In this document: in pieces, positions 1 to 10,140 of the stretch
Position numbering within the stretch: the first letter of the stretch is position 1
How the letters are laid out: the number at the start of each line of letters is the position of its first letter
Position numbers and translations under genes: made by a program
Notes under the pieces: model-generated
What the model saw: the letters and a program-made list of their open reading frames with translations, nothing else
The model's database searches: none
Told to the model about the DNA's origin: nothing
Origin: Cristatella mucedo
Lineage: Eukaryota; Bryozoa; Phylactolaemata; Cristatellidae
Assembly (NCBI GenBank): GCA_009760855.2
Contig: WPIO01000003.1
Location: 6,631,501 to 6,695,500, forward strand
Reading direction: 5' to 3'
DNA: 64,000 nucleotides

Positions 1-107
1 ACGTAAATGTGAGCGTTCTATAGTTTGCCCGAAGGTGTTTTCGGGGAGATTACCTCTGTTGTGCACCACCCAGTACGCACCAACACGGGCAAGCTATTTG
101 TGCCTAG

Positions 108-301
108 GCCATCTGCAACCCTTTGGACTTAGCATCGGCAGGCAACAGCGACAGCCTGGTGAAGTTCATTTTCCTTCGGAACTGGCCGGACTCGGATAAG
201 ATTCCTGAAAACGCTTCGGTCTTGCTGGAGTTGATGGCTGCAGCCCAGAATTGGAAGTCGGAAACCAGCACTCAAGCACTGCCCGTACTGGTCATGTCCA
301 A
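108..301 (+). CDS. PTPR D2 exon with WPD loop
   Basis: An AG at 106-107 precedes the exon, and an in-frame TAG at 105-107 forces the exon to start at or after 108. The frame runs from [16 protein letters not shown] through [14 protein letters not shown] to LPVLVMS and ends AA at 300-301, before the donor GTAAGT at 302. The two-base overhang is completed by the A that opens the exon at 4619, giving Lys. Confidence 0.85.
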
Positions 302-1635
302 GTAAGTCAAGGCTTTGTGAAAACTCCGGTTGTCTGTCACCACCACTGATTCGGGTCTGTAGCTATCTTTTTGGGTGATGGTAGTGGTACTCCCGAGGAC
401 ATATCTAATAACAATAATGGATTTTTTTAGAGACCCCAAGAGAACTTAACCTCTATTCGGGTGCTTTACGAATCCTTTCAAATATAAATGTGTTATAAAT
501 GGGATCTGGAGTTCTGACGATGTCCACATAAATGTAATTGTGAAATACGATTAAGAAACCAAGTCTAACCAGGAAGTAAAAGCTAAAAAGGTAAAGTAAA
601 AAGACCTAATACTAATAAATTGGCTGATCTCACCAGTAGTGCTCTTTCCCAACGTGCTGAACCTTGATAAATCGCTGTACATGTGTGCAGCTTGTTTAGG
701 TACATAATTCTGACTTTTAAACAGCTCCATTTACAGTGTAGCTGCGTACTTTGTAAATTCCATAACTCGGCCAAAACATGACAGATAAACGTGAAATTTC
801 TAATCTGGTTCAGCTCTGCTTGTACATCATTGCAGTAGCTCATTAATGATTTCAGTTGGACAAATTTTGCTAGACGTGTCATAGAATGACCTTTGGCTTT
901 ATATTCAGCAATCATGGACGTGGGTTATTCGATTATTCGATTGCTGGGCGAATCTTACTCAGTGTTTTCTAGATATCAACCCTTAATGAAAACAAGATAT
1001 CCTGCTTATACTGCATGCAAAGACATGCAATTATCATACTAAGATAAGCATGAAAAAGCACACAAAAGACTCACGGCTCATTAGTGGGACCCCGGATAGT
1101 GGTACTCACTGAATCTTGCACAAGCAGGCAAAGCACACTGGAAAAAGACAGGTCCACGGGTGGGGGAAGCGCTATGCAAAAGCATGTCGCTGTTGCCCTG
1201 AGCCCGCGCTTAGTTTCATAATGCACGACCACGTAAAAGTAAGATTGACTCGAACAGAGCAACGGCTTTCGTGTGCCATCGTTTATGGTTCTGAGAGTAA
1301 GGGCATTCAAGTAGGTCTCAGTTACAGCAAACAAGTCAAAGGCATTTTCGAGAATCATGTTGATTAGTATTAGATATGCGTTCCTTATGGTATGCACATT
1401 CCATAGCCTATGTGAGATTTCAGGGTGCTTAATGACTGTTAAGTTATCATTATTCACTGTATCGTTTGGCCGAGATAGAAAGGCTTCAAACAATTCAAGA
1501 AACACTACTGACTTGTCCCTTACCTTTATCTGTTTTGGCATTGGCTTCCGGCAGTGGGAGATATTTTATTCAGGAACACTGGTAGGTGTCTAATATAGGT
1601 TTCTTTACAGGTGAATATCTGTATAGAGATACAGA

Positions 1636-1692
<57 letters not shown>

Positions 1693-4272
1693 ATATATAT
1701 ATATATATATATATATGCAAAGCACACTCGAGTTTGTGTTTCACTCTCTTAAAAAAGCTAGGCATAGTCTGTTGGGAACCCACGGGCCTATGTAATAGAC
1801 TGCCCCCCTACACATGACTTCCAGGAAAGGACTGAAACCAGCTGTAGCCATAATGTTTATCACTGAATTTCACAATTAGCCAATACTGAAAAAAAACACT
1901 CCTACTAGTTTAGGATGACAACGTAAGAAAAGCCACACTCAAGTGTGGCAAATAGTGTTTCGTTTTTTTTAATCGCTGGTTGGGGCAATGCCTGCATTTT
2001 AAAATACATTTTAAGTGATTTAAACTATTTAAAATGTTTTTTATTCGAGTGAGAGGTTACCTTCTTCCTTGGCAATCTCCTCCAACTGCTCGCCCCTAAA
2101 TATTGATTCGGAATATTCCCCAGCTCGTCAGCAAGCTGGAATTGATCCTAAATGTCGCGCCGCCCCCCCCCCGCAATGCCATCCTTTCTTGCTGCCACAG
2201 TTTCTCCTGGGCATTTTCATATTCGATGGAACCGATGGCAGCCAAAAGGTCGGTATACGTGTGCATGTGCTTCTTGTAAAGAACTCGCTTGAGCTGAGCT
2301 GTGTTGAACTCGATGGCGATAAAGTTAAATGCAGTAGAGTTAAACGCAATGACACACTAATTGTAGAGCAGTGCCCCCCTGGACCCGATCCTTCTTGGGC
2401 TATTTGTATGCAGGGTGCAGGGCGGTCATGAGGCCTCTCATTCCATGTTCTCAAATGTCGAAAATCGCATCCCACCACGATGCATCGCGAGTGCAATGGG
2501 CATATCAATTCGATCGCATTCGGCTGGAGTCACACTAGTGCAACGGGTGACGGCTCGAGCTGCTTTCACTCACCGACATCGGTTGTTTCGACGGTGGTGG
2601 CACCATCGGTACATCGTTATCATCGTCACGAATCTTATCTATCCGAATTGGTCAAGCAAGCAGCAATCCTATTCCCTTTGGGAACGAGTGCTATTATCGC
2701 CCTGCTAGTGTCGAACAAATGCTGTGGAACGTCGCCCACTGAACAATTTGCCACAGCATTTGTTCTGAGGTTGATCGCATTAAAGGTCTCCAGTCTTACC
2801 ATTTCTTGTACACTCCTACACTCCTTTGTAAGGGGGTGGCTTGGGTGCCAGTGCTTAGACACGATCGCCATATTGCTTTTGATCACATTGCACTGCACCA
2901 AGTCCACTTACAAATATGGCCTGACCGAAGGAGTCGCATGTAGTGCCTGCACTACAGTAGTAATTTTACCTTTAAAAAAAATAAAAAATGCATTAAAAAT
3001 GCTTCAGCGATCTGGACGTATTTTAAAAGACATTGTAAAATGCTTATTTTTAAATAGAATTAAAAACCTAGGCACCACTAGTGGCCACATACGACTACCT
3101 CTTCGTTAAAAATTAAATCACCCACAGGCATACAGCATCGTAAGACAGGGACGAGGTCGGTCGTTGTTGGTTTCAAGTTTTTCTTGGCTAGGGGCCCTGT
3201 TCACTATGCAGGTCAACTAGCTATACGTAGAAGAGTGAGTTATATTAATTCACTGTTTTAATACTATTTTCTTGATAACCCAAGCCCCCTCAGCGTTCCT
3301 ACAGACAGCTGAGATGGAATCGTTCAATGGTGCTGCTGGTTTCGAAGGTTGGCTGGAAGGCCCTCTTCATTATACAGGTCAGTGGTTTCCTCTTAGCAGC
3401 ATAGGATATTCAAGTCATGGCTCCACAAATGCTACGTGGCTCCCTCTTGTCTGTGCCACTAGCTGCCAGACTGATTTGATAACCTTTCATAAGCCTCTGA
3501 AGTTAATAACCATAGTATAAGCTACTAATCTTTAGAGTTTCATCATCCCATCGAAGTCTTGCTCGTTTCCTAGATATTTTTTTTATCAGCCGTGCTTTAT
3601 AAATTGTCATAAACTATTCTCAGCTACCATTTTTAAGATGGTAGAAATGCTACATTTCTCGACTTCGGTTTTACATTTGATTTTGTATCACCCGCCAAGG
3701 AAACTGTCTTATCAGCCTCTTCACAATTAATCCCAGGAAGTTCCCCTATGAAGCTCGTTGGTTGTTCTATTGCCAGGGGATGATTGGGATGTACGGAAGG
3801 CTTATTATAACTTTGATTGATTGCGTATTGAGGTCGGTGCCACTTGGTGAACCGTAATTACCACTAAAATATCACTTCCTGTGTAGAATGGGCAATATTT
3901 CGGATCTTGTACAATGCTCCCATTGTATTTTTACGAATTGCTATTGCCACTCTCTTATTAGTGAAAAAATGCAAAAGTATTACAAATCGAGTTCTCTATG
4001 GACCTAATGATACAGCTGAGTAGCAGCCATTTGATCCTTTAAAGGGTCTGAATCTTCATCTTGCCCTAAGCAGCCAGTCATAGGGGCCCTTCTGTCTTGC
4101 ATAAGGGGGCCTCAGCCCGGCAGCCTTCTCCTGTACCCATATCCCGTAATACTGTGCAATAATCAAGAGGTGAGTATCAGAAAACTAAAAGTGCACCATA
4201 TGCTTAATTTGGAAAACATATTCATGAAATAAAATAGATATACATCTGATTAAGTTCTGCATACTAGAGAGA

Positions 4273-4346
<74 letters not shown>

Positions 4347-7300
4347 TGTGCAGCTATTTAGCCTGGGGTAGACATGGCAGTCAGAGCTACGAGGATGTGA
4401 ATTCGAACCATTTAATGACTGTTTCCCAGCATTTGGCAGCTATGCATTCAAAACTGTGGGCACCTTGTCAGATTCGTTTTCCATCAACTCAGGCTTGGTC
4501 GGATTGAATCGTCTCACTTGAGCAAGCAGTGTGAGTTTTTTGTGGGCATAACTGGTCAGCTGCTTGCATGTAATGCACACAGTGAGGCATGTAAACTGGA
4601 GGTCAGTTCTGATTCCAGAGACGGTGTCAGCAGAGCTGGAATCTTTTGTGCCTTATCCATAGCCTACGAGAGACTACAGGCAGAAAACGAGGTGGATATT
4701 TTCGGAGTTGTGAAGATGGTCAAAATGAACCGCCCTCAACTTGTCCGAACAGTAGTGAGTATTGCTTTAGTATATCCAACCGTAAATGGTACAAATGGAT
4801 AATTCAGACATAAGAATTTCATGCAATCTATACCAATTCTAATGATTGCCTGCTTTTGCGTTTGTTGTGCACTCGTTTTACACCATCTGCCTGCATTTAT
4901 GCAGTGCATCGATGCTTTTCAGCGTTCCACCATATTCTTTTAATTCTTCAGCTTAGTTGTCTCACCTTCTCTGCCTTCCTCATGAGTGGCTCCAGTCTTT
5001 CCAGCCATCTACTGCTGCTTGCTTTTAAAATTTGTCTATATGTCTGCCTCCAAGATGTCCCCTTTACTACCCTGAGTCGTTTGGGAAAACTGTTTGGGAA
5101 AACTGTTCGTGCAGTGTGTCTTCAAGTAGGTAGCGTTTTTTCATATCTTGCAATTGGCAGCATGGTTGAGTGTGGTGAATCGTGATGGCATACTAGGTAA
5201 AGCAGTTGCTTTTCATGACCTCGGTCCCGAGATCGTGGTTTCGAATCGTACGGTGGGCGATCCTTTATTGCCACTGCAAGCAGTGGTGATAGCCGTAAAG
5301 GCTCTTCTATCGCTATTAAAAAGAGGCTGTTAAATCAGCTATTTTTGTGTGTGCGCGTGTGTGTGTGCGCGCGTGTGTGTGCATGCCTGCGTGGCAGCTT
5401 TTTCTTTTCACACATAGTGATGTTAGTTTCTGCTTTATCATTCAACTTATCCACCTTACTATAAATTATCAACTGTCATTTGCCTTTGCAATTCGGTAGC
5501 AAGTGACTCGTCATATTGTCTATTAGCTATTTTCTTTTTGAGTTAGTTCACTGCTCTCCTCTTCAGCCAGAAGCTTTCCTTGAGGGCACTGGGATATCTA
5601 CGGGAATGGCAATAAACTCCACCAAGTCCTTCATGAAGGTCTCGTTCACCGATGCTGTGACCATGCACAAGTACACATTTATCCTGCACGGAAACCTCCT
5701 CTCAACCTTCGTTGCCAACATCTTTATGTCTGACTTCCGACCAAGTTAGTTTGGTTAGGTACTTTCGGCTCACAACTTGTGCAGATGCATCTGCATATGC
5801 GAGTCCATGTGTGTCTCTGCATGTGTCTGTGTGTTTCTCTGTGTGTTGTGTGTGTGTGTGTGTGTGCGCGCGTGTCTGTTCGTACATGCTCGCTCGTGAG
5901 CGTGTACATGCAAGCGATGCGGGGATTTCCCTTGCAATCGTTTGTTGGTGATACCCTGTTCGAATGGAATGCATGTTAGTGTACTCTCTGGCTATAACAC
6001 TATGGGTACCTCTTTATGAACTGCCTACACAAGCTCCTTCGGGAGAACAACCAGTGGGCCGTGGCCAGAGCTTTCAGCTGGTCTGGTTATTTTATTTCGT
6101 GAAGAAACTTAATACGGTCTTCCATAATGTGCTCTTAAAAAATAGCACTGAGTAGTTCGTGCTACTGCGCTTAGCTTCTGGTTGAATGAGACTGTAAGAT
6201 CGAACCCATGGCGATCCCCTGGAGTACAGCAATATGCAGTGTGCCACCACGTGCCACCCACCACCACGCGCACCCTTTGCCGTCTCCAGCACGATGGTGC
6301 ACGTCCGCACTCAAATTCACGGCCACACGCATGCTGTGCAAAAATGCACGCACACGTATGCCGAGTGCTGGCTGGTGTGCACGAACGGAGCTGATTAAAT
6401 AGGTGCATGCCTGTGCAAAGGTGTGCAGCTGCTGCAAAGTTGAGTTGACTCACTGTATGCTTCCCATCAGGCACCAGCATTCAGCCACTCTGCAGTGGGA
6501 GAGCCGACGAGTCGCTCTCCCACTTTTGCTGCTTGCCCCTCACCCCCAGCCCGCAGCTAAAAAACCGTGAGTCGCGAGCCGATTGGATGCTATGGACTGT
6601 GCATCGGGCTGATTCTGCGTTCTGCCCTCGAGATGCCCTTTCGGGCACATGAGGCACGTGCCATAGCCGCCGACGGTGGGACGGTAGCTTGCCATCAGGC
6701 GCCTGCTTTCTGCCGGCTCATTCGTTGTGAGTGTCGACTGCAATGGAACGCTTCGTGCTGGTGGCAATTTGATGTGCTCGAATCCATGGGCTAAATGATG
6801 AGGTCTAGCTAATGGACTTGCTCTTCTTCAAGTGCATGGGCCCATTAACATTTCTAGCAGCAGCGCCGAACGGGCAGTCTTGGTTGCTCGGTCTCACGGG
6901 GCAGCGCAAGGCTGGCAGATCGCCGCCGCAGCAGCCACCTCGGCAGCAACGACTGCTATGCTTCATGGGCCCCCCCAGTGCTCCGCTTTGCTACAGCTAC
7001 CTGCTGCTGCAACTCAGCAGCAGGCAGCAGCAGCGCTCGCGGCCAGCTCGTGATGGCTTCAGTAAGTCATTCGGACCGGAGGCTCTTGCACCAGCTCGAG
7101 CGCAATAACTCCTGCGACTAGTGCCTCCTCACTAATCCTAGATGTGGAGTTTGACGTTCTGCGAAGCCACACTCGACTCTAATAAACGAGCGCACTTGTT
7201 CTTTCTTCCTTGCTTCGAGAACTCGGAAGGCTGGCTGCATGTTCACTGTGCTAACCTTTCATGAACCGAGATCGGCAGGAGCACTGTGCACCACCCGCAG

Positions 7301-7544
7301 CTGCGCGGTCTGTCCTTGACAGAGGCAGCAATCTTTCTGCTCACTGTGTCACGCTACATTGTCACACAGCGACTGATTGGTTGATGTATTTCCTGTGCAG
7401 GTAGAATACGAGCAGCTATACCGTTTGGTAGGTTGGCCACTGCAAGCATGCCTTGATTTCGACCGCTTCTACTCACTGCCTTTCCTGTTGGCTAATGTTC
7501 GCGTGCATGGACGTAACCTGGAAGATACAATATCGTCTGCATGA
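108..7544 (+). CDS. Receptor-type protein tyrosine phosphatase, 3' part: D2 domain exons (partial gene)
   Basis: Two well-supported exons (108-301, 4619-4754) and one tentative exon (7401-7544) encode part of a PTP domain. Joined, they read through a WPD motif ([10 protein letters not shown]), a degenerate signature loop (VMSKDGVSRAG), [14 protein letters not shown] and [20 protein letters not shown]. From memory this order and spacing match the membrane-distal D2 domain of receptor PTPs, especially the R2B (MAM-containing) class, where an ICNAARP-like stretch precedes the FQFLGWP-like segment. Here ICNPLDL precedes FIFLRNWP. The signature Cys is Ser and the preceding His is Met, so the domain should be catalytically dead, although Arg and the WPD Asp remain. 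D2 domains of receptor PTPs often have regulatory rather than catalytic roles. Ectodomain, transmembrane and D1 exons lie left of the window. The exact subtype is uncertain. Confidence 0.8.
640..920 (-). repeat. Unidentified interspersed repeat, copy 1, with open frame
   Basis: On the minus strand a 110-codon frame (915-583) includes [13 protein letters not shown] and [16 protein letters not shown] second copy at 52985-53268 keeps the same frame (VLAELYNLQGTEL, KLRTCMAMYQGSTMW). The two copies align over about 280 bp in the same orientation. I do not recognise the family. Shared openness could mean a coding transposon fragment or simply two related copies of a non-coding repeat. Confidence 0.6.
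1071..1541 (-). pseudogene. LINE endonuclease (APE-type) relic
   Basis: The minus-strand frame contains [19 protein letters not shown] followed by [12 protein letters not shown]. This resembles the start of the apurinic-type endonuclease of CR1/L2/jockey-like LINEs (N-V-R-S-x-R-N ... D-x-x-A-x-T-E-T-W-L). The Trp of TETWL is Tyr, and no reverse transcriptase follows, so this is a truncated relic. A related sequence recurs at 63772-64000. Confidence 0.6.
1639..1716. repeat. (TA)n microsatellite
   Basis: A nearly uninterrupted TA dinucleotide run of about 78 bp, broken once by TTGA near 1690. Confidence 0.97.
4266..4343. repeat. (GA)n microsatellite
   Basis: A run of GA dinucleotides with an early GGAA interruption, inside the first PTPR intron and about 275 bp before the D2 loop exon. 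Confidence 0.97.
4619..4754 (+). CDS. PTPR D2 exon with degenerate phosphatase signature loop
   Basis: The acceptor is GATTCCAG at 4611-4618. The exon encodes (K)[16 protein letters not shown], then [21 protein letters not shown], and stops before donor GTGAGT at 4755 in phase 0. The signature Arg (DGVSRAG) is kept. The residue at the Cys position is the Ser supplied by the upstream exon. The following helix and the KxxRxxRPxxV-like stretch are typical of the end of a PTP domain. Confidence 0.85.
5178..5341 (+). mobile_element. tRNA-derived SINE, family 1 (copy a)
   Basis: An A-box-like stretch (GTGATGGCATACTAGGTAAA) and a B-box-like stretch (GGTTTCGAATCGT) form the head. The body carries GATAGCCGTAAAGGCTCTTC and the copy ends in GCTGTTAAATCAGCT. 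At least eight related copies occur in this window, in both orientations, which supports a dispersed SINE family rather than a functional tRNA. Confidence 0.8.
5839..5874. repeat. (GT)n microsatellite
   Basis: A GT dinucleotide run continuing into alternating GCGC. A second GT-rich stretch lies at 5345-5384. Confidence 0.9.
6685..6737 (+). repeat. 53-bp identical direct repeat, copy 1
   Basis: The stretch from TAGCTTGCCATCAGGC to GTGAGTGTCGA is identical to 8299-8351. Flanks on both sides differ. No other copy was seen in the window. Confidence 0.85.
7401..7544 (+). CDS. Candidate terminal PTPR exon
   Basis: Acceptor TCCTGTGCAG ends at 7400. In phase 0, matching the upstream donor, the frame reads VEYEQLYRL, which resembles the (D/E)QYxFCYxxALEYL stretch that closes PTP domains. 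It stays open to a TGA at 7542-7544. A GTAGGT at 7428 could instead be a donor, making this a 27-nt exon with the true C-terminus elsewhere. The tail after YRL does not resemble a PTP. Confidence 0.45.
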   Translation, partial: VEYEQLYRLVGWPLQACLDFDRFYSLPFLLANVRVHGRNLEDTISSA

Positions 7545-8298
7545 AAGATTTCTTCATGAAAGCGCCTCACCCGGCTTCCTGGCATGCATGGCTGTAGAGA
7601 AATCGGTGCGCTGTTAACATCGATGAGCGCGTGTGCATAGTGCTTACTGATCATCCTCGTGCATTAGCTCCAATTAATTACATGACACGGCTTGCTCTAT
7701 CAAATTAGATCCCCTTGTCCTACTCTCATTTCTTTTGCCAAATTCTGGTATTTATGCACCCTCGTGCACCATATGGAGTCAGGCGCACGCAGCACTCACG
7801 TGCATGCATCCACTTGCAGACTATTCCCCACACACTCAGACACACGTGCACACACACGCGCGTGAGCGCCCGCGAGTGCACGCAAACATTCACACACGAT
7901 AGCGCAGACACACGAACACCACACTTAAAGCACCATGTGAGAGCACACACTCACTTGCACTTGTTCATGTAAACTCGTGCTGGACACTGCAAACGCATTT
8001 ACAAGCTCCCCAGTGAAGCATCCCGAGGTATACTAGAAATTCATTAACAATTTGTCGATATGCATAAGGTCTCGGAACTTTCGTCTGCAAAGTCGTTGCA
8101 CGTCGCTTCCTAGCCATCGTTTTACTGCTTTTTGCTTCGAACGCATCGTATCGTAAGTGGCAAAGCCGTTATGGCTGCTGCATAGCCGGGCTGGGATTGG
8201 CTTGAGCGGTTTCCTAGCGCTGTCGGTCATTGCATGCGATGTGGTTCTTCTTGCTGAAGTGGCCCCGGCCATCGTAGGTCATTCTCGCCTGGCTCGCT

Positions 8299-8351
8299 TA
8301 GCTTGCCATCAGGCGCCTGCTTTCTGCCGGCTCATTCGTTGTGAGTGTCGA
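8299..8351 (+). repeat. 53-bp identical direct repeat, copy 2
   Basis: The second copy lies about 1.6 kb downstream of the first, in the same orientation and with no mismatch that I can see. Confidence 0.85.
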
Positions 8352-9040
8352 TCGATGACCAAGCACACTCCGAGATTGTTCCTGCTAGCCTCCGTGACTG
8401 GTCTTTGCAGTCGGAGCAGGAGCCGCTGTGTTTGCTGTGTGTGGTTACTTGGTTAAGCAGTGTGGGCCAAATAGCGCCGCCCTTGCTCTCAGTGTGCATA
8501 TTCATGTGTGGACATATTTCTGGAGTCGAGTCGACGAAACCTCCCCAGGCAAGCCGGCCGGCAGATATTTTTGTGTAGTATCAGCAAATTGCTTCTGTCA
8601 GACAAATGCTTGTGGGCTCAGCCAGTAAGTACCCTTGTCGTTATCATAGTGCTGCTCAGCGAGGTCGGCTGAGGTAATGTAAAGGTAAGGTCTGCCACTT
8701 CATGACTCGCACTGTTTTTTCGGCCGAAGAAGGGGCAGCAATTTCTCATACAACATGACACTTATTGCCACTCGATCCACTTGAAGGTAGATGCCTTCTC
8801 TCTTCTCTGGTCCTTAGTTGCTGTCCCTGTGATAGGCCGTGTGAGTCTACGTTCATCTGAGATTTCGAATCTGGGCATTTAGATCCTAACTGAATTTAAC
8901 ATATATTACCTTGTCTAAGGGACACCAATCCTCTACCGTAAATCGGCTAACTTGACTACGATTTCGAAACTGGGGGCTACGGGCAGACTTACTCAGACTT
9001 TTTTCTTAGTGTTGTCTTCTCTGAAGAATTGCCTCTCGTT

Positions 9041-9210
9041 CGAGCGTGATGGCACACACTAGGTAAGGCGGTTGCTCTTCACGATCTCTTTCCCGAGGTC
9101 GTGAGTTCGATTCCTATGGTGGGCGATCCTTGATTGCCAATGCAAGCGGCGGTGATAGCCTTTAAGGCTCTTCTGTCTCTGTACAAAAAAGGCTGTTAAA
9201 TCAGCTAGTA
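9041..9210 (+). mobile_element. tRNA-derived SINE, family 1 (copy b)
   Basis: The head reads GCGTGATGGCACACACTAGG with a B-box-like GAGTTCGATTCC, followed by the shared GGCTCTTCTGTC body. It ends GCTGTTAAATCAGCTAGTA, the most complete 3' end among the copies. Confidence 0.85.
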
Positions 9211-10140
9211 TCTTTTTTAGCTTTCCAATGATACAGCTACTAATTCACTTGCGTGTTTCATGAAAGCCGTCAGTTAATACTTTTAACACTTAATTACCGA
9301 ATTACTTAATTACACAATCAAACAACCCTCATGAGTATCGTTAATGATCATTGGCTGGCATAATATTTAATGCACGAATATTCGCTACATATTGAAGAGT
9401 ATTGCTTTGCAGCAAGTCTGGAGACAAGTGTCAATGTGAACTTTCTCAAAACAAAACTTGCTTGAACAAACTTGCGAAATCGGGTGGCTCCGAAAGCGAT
9501 TAACATTCCTTACAGTACTACGAAATAGAAGCACATGCAGAGGAGAGTGTTTTCAAGAATTTTTCAAGATCTGTAGTGAAATATAAGCTCACCGACGCAG
9601 TCATTGTCACTATAAATTGACACAGAGCTCAAAACGATATACCAGCGAGTGTATGCTGCAAGCTAGCCTCTTTTTCCAGCAGCAAAGCTATGTCGGATAA
9701 GTATGACGTGCTGCTTAAAGCATACAGTGCCGTGCGGTTGTTGGCGCTTGTTGATTGAAAGCTTGATTGTAAGCCTTCCCTCAGTCCAGTTGCAGCCGAC
9801 GTCGACAACTAAATACATTTAATTGGGGCCCTTCGTGGGCTCGAAATGATAGAAATCGAATGATCTTTCTTTGTGGCCGAAATCCGGTACTAGTTTCCTA
9901 ACCGCTGCGACTAACCAGAGCAATGAATGGATAGAAATACATTCATATGCAGCGATCTCCGCCTGAGATCGGTGTAGCTAGCTGGGCTGGCCGAGGCCAT
10001 GCACCAACGACGCTATACGTTGCATAGGAGCTCGCCGGCAACTGGCTATAATTTGTAATCGGGCTAGTATTTGAAAAGCTCCTTTCGTAGGAGCACTCCA
10101 TTGATAGATTCCGCAGAACTCTACCTGTATATGTTTCATG

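Larger units (their letters stand above)
302..4618. other. PTPR intron (4.3 kb) with repeats
   Basis: The intron runs from donor GTAAGT at 302 to acceptor AG at 4617-4618. It holds the tail of a SINE near 425-475, an unidentified repeat at 640-920, a LINE endonuclease relic at 1071-1541, (TA)n at 1639-1716 and (GA)n at 4266-4343. I found no convincing coding exon between about 1.8 and 4.2 kb. That part is AT-rich, with scattered homopolymer runs. Confidence 0.75.
4755..7400. other. PTPR intron with SINE, GT repeats and possible exons
   Basis: The intron holds a tRNA-derived SINE (5178-5341), GT-rich microsatellites (5345-5384, 5839-5874), an exon-like open stretch at 5566-5749, and a CAG/GCN-rich segment at 6859-7060. 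Neither of the last two resembles a PTP. Confidence 0.65.
7545..10140. other. Intergenic stretch between PTPR and the CpG-rich region
   Basis: The stretch contains a CA/CG-rich low-complexity segment (7790-7960), the second 53-bp repeat, and one family-1 SINE at 9041-9210. No exon with acceptable splice sites and a recognisable product was found. Confidence 0.6.
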
